Origin: Paenibacillus sp. FJAT-29882
GTDB lineage: Bacteria > Bacillota > Bacilli > Bacillales > DSM-1321
DNA: 64,000 bases
Direction: 5' to 3'
Assembly: GCF_001510645.1 (NCBI RefSeq)
Contig: NZ_LMVB01000004.1
Location: forward strand, 53,427-117,426
A program made the translations under genes and the position numbers. The notes beneath the pieces are model-generated. The model saw nothing but the letters and a program-made list of their open reading frames with translations, had not been told where the DNA came from and did not search any database. This document shows, in pieces, positions 41,942 to 53,000 of the stretch. Positions within the stretch are counted from its first letter, which is position 1; every line of letters starts with the position of its first letter.

Positions 41942-44900
41942 TTGACTAACTATTTTATAGAGAAAGACAAAGCAATAGAAAAAGAAATCACTAATAATTA
42001 TGATAATTTAAATATAGTTGATATATTTTATGAACAATTGAGTAGAAACCCCGATGCTATTGCAATTCAAGATAAAGATCAAAGGATATCTTACTATGAA
42101 CTAAATCTCCTATCAAATAATGTGGCTAATTATCTATTTGAAGTCGGAATAAAAGAGAATTCAATTATTGCAACATATATGGAAAGGTCAATAGACCTTT
42201 TCGTTACTTGGTTAGGCATACTTAAAGTAGGGGGAGCTTATCTACCATTAGATCCCAGAAACCCTATGAAACGTAATATTTATATGGTTAATGATGCAGG
42301 AGTCACTACTTTAATTACTAAGGAAATATATTATGAAGAACTTAATTTATTAGATAAGAGTGTAAATATATTTAAAATGAATAATTTAAATATTGATAAG
42401 AACGAGAATAAAAAATTGAATATTATCAAGCCCACTGAAAAAAGATTGGCATATTTAACCTACACCTCCGGATCAACTGGGAATCCAAAAGGGGTACAGG
42501 TAACAAATAAGTCAGTCGTAAATTTAATAAGAAATTCATCATTCATAAATCTTACTAATAATGATTGTATTGGACAAGTATCAAATGCTTCTTTTGATGC
42601 AGTAACATTTGAAGTATGGGGTGCTTTGTTAAATGGAAGTAGATTAGTAATTGCAGAGGATGAAACAATTCTTTCACCAGTATTATTAAAGAATTGGATT
42701 AATAGCGAAAATATTACAACTCTTTTTATAACCACAGCATTATTAAATAGAGTAGCTCAAGAATGTCCTGATACTTTTTATGGGTTGGAAAACCTCCTAT
42801 TCGGAGGAGAAGCTTGTAATAAAAGGTATGTAGAAAAGATATTCGAGACTGCACGTCCTAATCGGCTCCTTCATATGTACGGTCCAACTGAAACTACAAC
42901 TTTTGCATTATGGCATGAGATTAAGGAAGTTAAAGAGGGATTCACAATACCAATAGGTAAACCCATTGGAGATAATACTCAAGCTTACGTTTTAGATGAA
43001 CATATGCAACGGGTCCCAGTTGGTGTTACGGGTGAACTATATATTGGAGGAGATGGACTAGCTATAGGTTATTTAAATCAGCCAGAGTTAACTTCTAGGA
43101 AATTTATTCCAAATCTATTTAGTAAGAATCCTCAAGATAGATTATACATGACTGGTGACCTGGTTAAGTATTTGCCAGATGGAAATATAGAGTATATAGG
43201 GAGAAAGGATAATCAGATTAAGCTAAGAGGATATCGTATAGAACTTGGTGAGATAGAAGAAGTAATACGTAAACATAACGATATTAAAGATGGAGTAGTA
43301 TTAGTAAAAGAAGATTCAATGGGAGATAAGAAATTAGTTGGATACTATACAGTAGAAAGAGAGGTTTCTAAGGCAGAAATAAAACAGTTTTTACAAGAAC
43401 GATTACCAAAGTACATGGTCCCATCATTTCTAATAACAATGGAACAATTTCCGCTTACATCTAATGGAAAGTTAGATAGAAGAAGCCTGCCGGAAATAGT
43501 AACGGAAGATTTAGAAATGGAAGAGTACGTAGCTCCAAGAAATGATATAGAAGAAATGTTAGTTGAAATATGGAGTGAAGTATTAGGGATTGAAAGGATT
43601 GGTGTTCACGATAATTTCTTTGAATTAGGTGGCCATTCATTATTAGCTACACAAGTGGTTTCACGAGTTTCTAAATATTCAGGGAACAAGTTAATAATTA
43701 AACATCTATTTGAACATCCAACTGTTGAGGCGTTGTCAAAAGTATTAGGTACTGTAAATGACAACATTCCAGCTGATATCATTTGTGGTAGTCAAGGAAA
43801 TGGTATACATCCACTTTCATTCTCTCAGAAGAGATTGTGGTTTTTGAATCAATTAGAGCCCGAAAACGCTGCTTATAATATTCCGTTGGTTTATAAAATA
43901 TCTGGCGAATTAAACTATAATTGTTTAGAAAAAAGTATAAAAACAATTATTAGGAGACATAAAGTTTTAAGAACCATATTTAAAGAAATCGAAGGAGAGC
44001 CCGTTCAAATTATAAGAGAAGAAGAGAAAATTGCATTACCAGTTGTCGAAGTTGTTGATTTAGGAATCTACCAGAATGTAGAGGCCGAAATTGATCGACA
44101 ACTTAATGATGATACTTGGAAGGTTTTTGAATTATCAAAAGGACCATTATTTCGGATTAAGTTACTCAAGCAATCTGAATCTACACATATCTTAGTATTG
44201 AACTTCCATCACATTATTTTTGATGGTTGGTCAGAAAAAATATTTATAAATGAATTAAAAGAATTATACTCAGCGTTCTTAAAAGGAAAGGATCCACAAC
44301 TCTCTAATCTGGATATTCAATTTTTTGATTATGCACGTTGGGAAAAGGAATCGGTAAATAAAGATAGTTTAAACAAACAATTGACATATTGGAAAGAGAA
44401 ACTAAGTGGAGACTTACCAATCTTAGAACTTCCAACTGATTATCCAAGGCCTGCTAAGCAATCATATAACGGTGACAGTGTGACGTTTGAAATATCAGAA
44501 GAAATTACGGAGAAATTAAGCAGGATTGGAAAAGAAGAAGGCGCGACTCTTAATATGGTGTTGTTAGCTGCTTTTAAAATACTTCTCTATAGATATACTG
44601 GTCATAAAGATTTATTAATAGGTATACCCGTAGCTGGAAGAAATAAACTCGAAATCGAAGATTTAATTGGTTTCTTTGTTAATACATTAGTCATAAGAAC
44701 TGATCTTAGTGGGAATCCAAGTTTTAGAGAGTTTTTAAATCAGGTAAAGAATGTGAGTTTGGCAGCATACTCAAACCAAGATGTTTCGTTTGATAAATTA
44801 GTAGAAGAATTACAACCTGAAAGAAGCATAAGTTACAACCCAATTTTTCAAGTTATGTTTATTTATCATAATAAAGAGAGTATTAATTTGAATACAGGTG

Positions 44901-46981
44901 ATATAAGTTTTGAACCTATTAATATTTCAAAAAAGAATACTAAATTTGACATAACTTTATCTATTGAAGAGTCATTAGGTAATACAACAACTGGTGAGTT
45001 TCAATTCAATGGTGACATCTTTAATAAAAATAAGATATTAAGCATGATAGAACATTTCATTAAAATTTTAAAAAGTCTTAAGTTGGATATTCCATTAACT
45101 GATGTGGAATTATTATCACAAAAAGAAAAGAAAAAACAAATATATAATTGGAATAGAGATGGTAAAAGTTTACCGGTGGAAAATTGTATTAATGAACTAT
45201 TTGAAGAACAAGTCGATAAGACACCAAATAATATTGCAATAGATTATGAAGATCAAAGAATTACATATGATGAACTTAATAGAAAGGCTAATAAAGTAGC
45301 TAATTTTTTGAGAAGAAAAAATATTAGTAGAGGAGATATTGTGGGGGTATTTTTAGGTAGATCAATTGATGCTGTGGTTTCAATTTTAGCAATACTTAAA
45401 GTTGGAGCATGTATATTACCTATAGATACCAGTTTTCCAATTGGAAGAATAAGAGGAATGTTAAGTTCTGTAGAAGTTGACTTGATGCTTAGTAATGATG
45501 AATTTATTAATGATTTACGGGAATTCGATTTGTTGAATATTGTAAATTTAAACGATGTAAATTATGAAAAATTCGAAGATAAAAATATAAAAAGTAATAG
45601 TTCAACTGATGCTGCCTATATAGTATTTACTTCAGGTTCAACAGGTATTCCGAAAGGAATTATTAATAATCATATAGGAATTGTAAACTACTATTCCTTC
45701 TTAAAGGACGATATTAATCTAAGATCAGATGATATCATATTACAATTGGCTTCAATGTCTGTGGATGGATTCTTTAGAGATTTAATAGGACCATTAACAG
45801 TTGGAGCTAAGGTAGTAATATTATCAAATAATAATGTAAAAGATCATGATCTAGTTATTAAAGCTATAAAACAAAAAAATGTAACAGCTTTATTAAGTAC
45901 AGTACCAACTTTCTTGAAATCGTTGGGGAGAAATATTGAGGGTAAGTGTCCTGGAGTCAGATTAATATTAACCAGTGGAGAAGTATTGAATTTGAGTACG
46001 ATTGAGTCTACAAAAGAAATATTTGTTAACGCTACCTTAGTAAATTTATATGGTCCATCGGAATGTACATTAACAACAACCTTTAAATATATAGATGAAA
46101 ATAAATTTCAGACTAAATATATTGTAGGAAAGCCTATCAAAAATATGTATATATATATACTAGATTCACATAAAAATATATTACCACATGGAGTCGAAGG
46201 TGAATTGTATATAGGGGGTATAGGAGTATCTACAAGTTATATAAATAATAAAGAATTAAATGAAGAATGTTATATAAATAATCCATTTGTAGAAGGAGAA
46301 ATAATTTATAAAACTGGTGATAGAGGTTATTTTTTACCCGATGGAAGCATTGTATTAAATGGAAGATTGGATCGGCAAGTGAAAATTAGAGGATTTAGAG
46401 TGGAACTTGATGAAGTTGAGAGAGCTTTGGAATCCCATCCAGATATAAACTCTGCAATTATTGTAGTTAAAGAGAGTAAAACATTAGATAAATTTATTAC
46501 AGGTTACTTATTAACTGAAGATAATAGCTTTATTGATATTGATGAAGTAATTTTGTTTTTAAAAAGAAAATTACCACAGTATATGGTACCAGCATTTTTG
46601 AAAGTTGTAGAACAGCTTCCTAAAACATCTAATGGGAAAATTGATAGAAAAAAGGTATCTTCTTGGGCTTTAGAAAAAGAAGAAGATAATGTCCATGAGA
46701 TCATAAATGAAAAAGAAAAAATAATACAATCAACTTGGAGGGAAATACTGGAAGTTGAAAACATAGGGCTTGATAGTAATTTCTTCCGTGCTGGTGGGCA
46801 CTCATTATTAGCTACACAAGTAGTTTCTAGACTGAGAAAAATATTTAATTTATCAATACCCTTAATCTATATTTTTAATTATCCAACAATTAGATTATTA
46901 GCAAAAGAGTTGGACAAATTATCGATAAATAATACCAATACCAAGATAGTCAAGATCAATAGAGATAATTTTCGGATCTAA
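41942..46981 (+). CDS. Nonribosomal peptide synthetase, A-T-C-A-T
   Basis: A 1679-residue protein with a TTG start after AAGGAGG. It begins directly with an adenylation domain (about 25-525; YTSGSTGNPKG near 176, FDAVTFEVW near 219), with pocket D-A-F-F-L-G-M-T-F-K, similar to Val/Ile pockets. A carrier domain (GGHSLL near 560) follows. Then come a condensation domain (about 620-1040, HHIIFDGWS near 757), a second adenylation domain (about 1083-1570; FTSGSTGIPKG near 1229) and a carrier (GGHSLL near 1617). The second pocket reads roughly D-G-R-S-L-S-L-L-T-K, with an unusual SVDGFFRDL core 4 region; substrate unassigned. Starting without a condensation domain is typical of a loading module, yet this gene is second in the operon. 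Confidence 0.9.
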   Translation: MTNYFIEKDKAIEKEITNNYDNLNIVDIFYEQLSRNPDAIAIQDKDQRISYYELNLLSNNVANYLFEVGIKENSIIATYMERSIDLFVTWLGILKVGGAYLPLDPRNPMKRNIYMVNDAGVTTLITKEIYYEELNLLDKSVNIFKMNNLNIDKNENKKLNIIKPTEKRLAYLTYTSGSTGNPKGVQVTNKSVVNLIRNSSFINLTNNDCIGQVSNASFDAVTFEVWGALLNGSRLVIAEDETILSPVLLKNWINSENITTLFITTALLNRVAQECPDTFYGLENLLFGGEACNKRYVEKIFETARPNRLLHMYGPTETTTFALWHEIKEVKEGFTIPIGKPIGDNTQAYVLDEHMQRVPVGVTGELYIGGDGLAIGYLNQPELTSRKFIPNLFSKNPQDRLYMTGDLVKYLPDGNIEYIGRKDNQIKLRGYRIELGEIEEVIRKHNDIKDGVVLVKEDSMGDKKLVGYYTVEREVSKAEIKQFLQERLPKYMVPSFLITMEQFPLTSNGKLDRRSLPEIVTEDLEMEEYVAPRNDIEEMLVEIWSEVLGIERIGVHDNFFELGGHSLLATQVVSRVSKYSGNKLIIKHLFEHPTVEALSKVLGTVNDNIPADIICGSQGNGIHPLSFSQKRLWFLNQLEPENAAYNIPLVYKISGELNYNCLEKSIKTIIRRHKVLRTIFKEIEGEPVQIIREEEKIALPVVEVVDLGIYQNVEAEIDRQLNDDTWKVFELSKGPLFRIKLLKQSESTHILVLNFHHIIFDGWSEKIFINELKELYSAFLKGKDPQLSNLDIQFFDYARWEKESVNKDSLNKQLTYWKEKLSGDLPILELPTDYPRPAKQSYNGDSVTFEISEEITEKLSRIGKEEGATLNMVLLAAFKILLYRYTGHKDLLIGIPVAGRNKLEIEDLIGFFVNTLVIRTDLSGNPSFREFLNQVKNVSLAAYSNQDVSFDKLVEELQPERSISYNPIFQVMFIYHNKESINLNTGDISFEPINISKKNTKFDITLSIEESLGNTTTGEFQFNGDIFNKNKILSMIEHFIKILKSLKLDIPLTDVELLSQKEKKKQIYNWNRDGKSLPVENCINELFEEQVDKTPNNIAIDYEDQRITYDELNRKANKVANFLRRKNISRGDIVGVFLGRSIDAVVSILAILKVGACILPIDTSFPIGRIRGMLSSVEVDLMLSNDEFINDLREFDLLNIVNLNDVNYEKFEDKNIKSNSSTDAAYIVFTSGSTGIPKGIINNHIGIVNYYSFLKDDINLRSDDIILQLASMSVDGFFRDLIGPLTVGAKVVILSNNNVKDHDLVIKAIKQKNVTALLSTVPTFLKSLGRNIEGKCPGVRLILTSGEVLNLSTIESTKEIFVNATLVNLYGPSECTLTTTFKYIDENKFQTKYIVGKPIKNMYIYILDSHKNILPHGVEGELYIGGIGVSTSYINNKELNEECYINNPFVEGEIIYKTGDRGYFLPDGSIVLNGRLDRQVKIRGFRVELDEVERALESHPDINSAIIVVKESKTLDKFITGYLLTEDNSFIDIDEVILFLKRKLPQYMVPAFLKVVEQLPKTSNGKIDRKKVSSWALEKEEDNVHEIINEKEKIIQSTWREILEVENIGLDSNFFRAGGHSLLATQVVSRLRKIFNLSIPLIYIFNYPTIRLLAKELDKLSINNTNTKIVKINRDNFRI
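43808..44855 (+). repeat. Condensation-domain repeat, copy 1
   Basis: About 1.05 kb encoding most of the condensation domain of this synthetase. It is nearly identical to 50229-51276 in the next gene (offset 6421 nt). The flanking carrier-domain sequence is only moderately similar. Confidence 0.75.
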
Positions 46982-47003
46982 ATTATATAAAGTAGGTGCA
47001 TAA

Positions 47004-50000
47004 ATGAATACTGTCAAAACAATAGATGAAGAAGAAGTTAACACTTTTTCTGTTCCTATGTCGTATAGTCAAAGAAGATTATGGTTTCTAAATTCTCTAT
47101 ATCCCCAAGATACGACTTATAATATACCCTTTTGTCTTAAATTTTATGGGGGTATTGACCTTGGGAAATTTAAAAGTTGTTTGGAAGTAATAGTAGAAAG
47201 GCATGAGATTTTTAGGACTATTTTTAGAGAGAGTAAAGGTATCACTGAACAAGTAGTACTTCCATATAAAGAGAAAGAATTAAATTTGAAAATTACAGAT
47301 ATAAGGGATCTTCCTGAAAGTGATAAGGAATTTAAAGTTAAAGAAATAGTTAATATAGAGACTAGTAGAATATTCACCTTAGAAACTAAATATTTATATA
47401 CATTCAACATAATTATGTATTCAGATGAAGTAACACTATTTATATCAAATATCCATCATATTATCTTTGATAGATGGTCATATAACATATTTCTAAATGA
47501 ATTAAGTATTTTATATAACTCCACTTCAAAAAATAATAAAACAGTTATTCAAGAATTGCCTATACAATATGCGGATTATTCAATATGGCAGGAAGAGTGT
47601 ATGGAGAAGGGAGACTTGGAAAGCCAGATCACATATTGGCGTAAAAAATTGAGTGGTGAAATTCCTGTATTAGATTTACCAATAGATTTCCCTCGACCAA
47701 ATGAACAAACATTTAATGGAGATTGTATAAATTTTGAATTATCAACGGAGTTAACAAGTAAATTGAAAGAGCTTAGTCAAAAATCAGGCGTAACATTAAA
47801 TATGACCCTTTTAACAATATTTAAAATATTGTTATATCGATATACAGGACAAAAGGATTTATTGGTAGGAACTCCTGTAGCTGGGAGAAATATGGAGGAA
47901 ATAGAAAATTTAATAGGATTTTTTGTAAATACACTGGTAATTAGATCAGAAGTTAAGGGGAACGAGAGTTTTATAGATCTATTGAATCAAGTGAAAAATA
48001 CATGTCTGGAAGCTTATTCGAATCAAGATATGCCTTTTGAAAAAATAGTCGAAGATCTTAAACCAGATCGGAATTTAAGTGTTTCTCCAATTTTTCAAGT
48101 GATGTTTTCGTTACAAAACACAATAGAACATGAAATAAATCTATCCAATTTAGAAGTAGAAAGTGTAGATATTGATACGAAGATATCGAAGTATGATTTA
48201 TCCCTTTTTATGGAAGAAAGGGAAGGGTTATTACTTGGCGAATTTCAGTTTAATACAGATTTGTTTTATCATAATACAATTCAAAGAATGATGAAACATT
48301 TTAAAAACTTGGTGGAACAGATTGTAGAAGATGTAAACCGACTTATCTCTAGATATGATTTTCTCTCTAAGGAAGAAATTAACAAATATTTAATTGAATT
48401 AAACGAAACAGATAGTCAAATTGAAGAGTTATCAATAGTAGAACTGTTTGAACAACAAGTAGAAAAGAATCCTTTAGCTGTTGCGATTGACTATCAGAAT
48501 GAGAAAATAACTTATACCGAACTAAACAAAAGAGCAAATAAAATTGCAGAAACCCTACTAAAATATGACATACAAGAGAATACAATAGTAGGAACTTATA
48601 TGGAACGGTCAATAGATCTATTTGTTTCATGGATCGGTATATTGAAGGCTGGGGGTACTTATATGCCTCTTGATCCAGAAAACCCGGAAAATAGAAATAG
48701 ATATATAATTAACGACGCTGATGTAAATCTAATCATAACTAACAATTCAAAATATAAGGAACTAGAGAGTGCTGAAAAGAAAATCAATTATATAGATGTT
48801 AATAAGTTAGAAGAAACTGTAGGTAATAAAACCAATTATAAAGAAACTAAAGGACATCAAAATAAAAGAGCATATGTAATCTATACGTCAGGTTCGACTG
48901 GGAAACCGAAAGGTGTCCAGATTACTCACAAGGGTGTTATACGATTAGTAAAGAATACTAATTATATTCAGTTTGAATCTGAAGAATCTGTTGGGCAAGT
49001 CTCAAACGCATCTTTCGATGCCGTTACGTTTGAAGTGTGGGGAGCTCTATTAAATGGAAGTAAGTTGATAATCGCGGAACAGGAGACTCTACTATCACCA
49101 ATTAGTTTTAAGGAATGGATAAAAAGCAAAAACATAACAACAATGTTTATGACAGTTTCCTTGTTTAATAGAATGATACAAGAGGATGGGACTATCTTCA
49201 GAAATATGAACAATCTATTAGTTGGAGGAGAAGCTTTAACGCCGAAATGGATAGAAAAAGCCTTGAAGCAAGGTGCTCCTAAAAGGCTAATTAATGGATA
49301 CGGTCCAACAGAAACTACAACCTTTGCATTATGTCATGAGGTTAATGATATAGAAGGGAAATCATCGATTCCAATAGGAAAACCAATAAGCAATACTCAA
49401 GCATATATTTTAGATGAACATATGCAACAAGTCCCAGTTGGTGTTACAGGTGAGCTATATATTGGTGGAGATGGACTAGCTATAGGTTATTTAAATGAGC
49501 CTGAGCTAACTTCAAAAAAATTTATTCCAAACCCATTTAGTTCGAATTCTCAAGATAAATTATACATGACTGGTGACCTGGTTAAGTATTTGCCAGATGG
49601 AAATATAGAGTATACAGGGAGAAAAGATACTCAAATTAAGCTAAGAGGATATCGTATAGAACTGGATGAGATAGAAGAAGTAATGCGTAAACATAACGAT
49701 ATTAAAGATGGAGTAGTATTAGTAAAAGAAGATTCAAGGGGAGATAAGAAGTTAGTTGGATACTATACAGTAGAAAGAGAAATTTCTAAGGCAGAAATAA
49801 AACAGTTTTTACAAGAACGATTACCAAAGTATATGGTTCCATCCTTCCTAATAACACTGGAACAATTTCCAGTCACATCTAATGGAAAGTTAGATAGAAG
49901 AAACTTGCCGGAAATATTATCGGAAGATTTAGAATTGGGAGAGTACGTAGCTCCAAGAAATGATGTAGAAGAAATGTTAGTTGAAATTTGGAGTGAGGTA

Positions 50001-53000
50001 TTAGGGATTGAAAGGATCGGTGTTTACGATAATTTCTTTGAATTAGGTGGTCATTCTTTATTAGCCACACAGGTGGTTTCAAGAATCTTTAAATATTCAG
50101 GTAAAAGAGTGAAAATTAAAAGTCTTTTTGAATATCCAACAATTGAGGAGCTGTCTAGAGAACTAGATATTACAGGTAATAGCGTATCAGGTGACTCTAT
50201 CATTTGTAAAAGTCAAGAGAATCTTATGCATCCACTTTCATTCTCTCAGAAGAGATTGTGGTTTTTGAATCAATTAGAGCCCGAAAACGCTGCTTATAAT
50301 ATTCCATTGGTTTATAAAATATCTGGTGAATTAAACTATAATTGTTTAGAAAAAAGTATAAAAACAATTATTAGGAGACATAAAGTTTTAAGAACCGTAT
50401 TTAAAGAAATCGAAGGAGAGCCCGTTCAAATCATAAGAGAAGAAGAGAAAACTGCATTACCAGTTGTCGAAGTAGTCGATTTAGGAACCTACCAGGATGT
50501 AGAGGCCGAAATTGATCGACAACTTAATGAGAGTACTTGGAAGGCTTTTGAATTATCAAAGGGACCATTATTTCGGATTAAGTTACTCAAGCAATCTGAA
50601 TCTACACATATCTTAGTATTGAACTTCCACCACATTATTTTTGACGGTTGGTCAGAAAAAATATTTATAAATGAATTAAAAGAATTATACTCAGCATTCT
50701 TAGAAGGAAAGGATCCACAACTCTCTAATCTGGATATACAATTTTCTGATTATGCACATTGGGAGAAGGATTTGGTAAATAAAGATAGTTTAAACAAACA
50801 ATTGTCATATTGGAAAGAGAAATTAAGTGGAGACTTACCAATCTTAGAACTTCCAACTGATTATCCAAGACCTGCTAAGCAATCATATAACGGTGACAGT
50901 GTGACGTTTGATATATCAGAAGAAATTACGGAGAAATTAAGCAGGTTTGGTAAAGAAGAAGGCGCGACTCTTAATATGGTGTTGTTAGCTGCTTTTAAAA
51001 TACTTCTCTACAGATATACAAGTCATAAAGATTTATTAATTGGAATACCCGTAGCTGGAAGAAACAAACCTGAAATTGAAGATTTAATTGGTTTTTTTGT
51101 TAATACATTAGTCATAAGGACTGACCTTAGTGGGAATCCAAGTTTTAGAGAATTTTTAAATCAGGTAAAGAATGTAAGTTTGGCAGCATACTCAAACCAA
51201 GATGTTCCATTTGATAAATTAGTAGAAGAATTACAACCTGAAAGAAACTTAAGTCATAATCCAATTTTTCAGATTATGTTTACATTAAATAATGAAAGTG
51301 GCGGAGCATCTTGGGAAATTAAGGGGATAAAGGCTAATCAACTAGAAATTGATAATAAGGTATGTAAATTTGAACTTTCTTTAAATGCCAATATAAGAAA
51401 TGGATCAACAGGCTTTGAATTACAATACAACACAGACATTTTTCATAGGAAAATGATTAAAGAAATGGCTATCTATTTAGAAGTTTTATTAAGATCAATT
51501 GTTAATAATCCTGATTGTAATATCTATAATCTAAAAATACACTCTGAAGAAGAACAAATGGAAAATTACAATGAAATAGAAAACAAAGAGATATCGGAGT
51601 ATTTCTATGATTTAATAGACTCTCAAGCAGAGAAAAATCCTAATGCAATTGCTGTTGTTGCAAATGACAGTAGTATAACGTTTAAAGAGCTCCAAGTTCA
51701 ATCGAATAAAGTTGCAAGTTTTCTTTATAAAAGAGGTCTAAAAGAAAATGAGCCCATTGGGGTTAGTATGGATAAATCAGTGAGACTAATTCCTATTGTA
51801 TTAGGGATTATGAAGGCGGGCTGCAAATTTGTCCCAATAGATCCAGGCCATCCAATAGATAGGATTAAATATATTATTAATGATACAGGACTAGTTAATA
51901 TATTTAGTAACAAGGAATTTAAGGAGCTTTCTATTGATAACCTAGAGGTAATCAATGTTGAAGAGAGTTGGAGAGAAATAATTAGTGTAGAAGAAGTGAA
52001 CTTAAGAGATCACAGAGTGGATAGCGACATTGCCTATATAATTTATACTTCAGGTACTACGGGTCAGCCAAAGGGAGTTATGGTAGATTATAGAAATTTA
52101 AATATCGCAACACCATCTTGGTTAGAGACGTACAGAACAAGAAGTATAAAAAGTCATTTGCAAATGGCGAGTATTTCATTTGATGTATTTATCCAAGACA
52201 TGGTGAGGTCTTTGTGTTCAGGAGCAAAACTAGTTCTATGTAATAAGGAATCAATATTAGATTCAGAAAAACTTTATAAAATCTTGAACGATAATGATAT
52301 TGAATTTGCTGAATTTGTACCTGCTGTTTTAAAACATTTAGTTTCTTATATAGAGAGTAGTCAAAAAAACCTAAATAATTTAAGAGTAATTGTTTCTGGA
52401 GCAGATACTTGGTATGCAGAAGACTTAAAGAAGATTAGGAAGTCATTTGACAATAATGTTATTTTCATAAATTCATATGGTGTAACAGAAGTAACTATTG
52501 ATAATACCTATTTTGTGGTCGATAGTGATACAGATTTTAATAACAAAATTGTACCCATCGGAAAACCTTTTCCTCATGTACAGTCATATGTATTAGATGA
52601 AAATTATGAAAAAGTACCTTTTGGTGTACCAGGTGAGTTATATCTTGGAGGAGATAGTGTATCACGAGGTTACTTAAACAAACAGGAGTTAACAGAAGAA
52701 AAATTTATATATGTTTCTATTGGAGGAAAAGGAGAACAGAAAAAACTTTACAAAACTGGAGATATTGTGAGAAATCAATGGGATGGCAATTTGGAGTTTT
52801 TGGGTAGAAAAGATAATCAGGTTAAGATAAGAGGCTATAGAATAGAGTTAAATGAAATAGAGTATTTATTAAGGAAACATAATTCAGTGAAGGACGTTAT
52901 TGTGACCATTAAGAATCTGAATGAAAATAAACAAATTATTGGTTATGTTATATCACACAATAACGATAAAAGTAATGAAAAAGAGTTGTTTGAGTATTTA

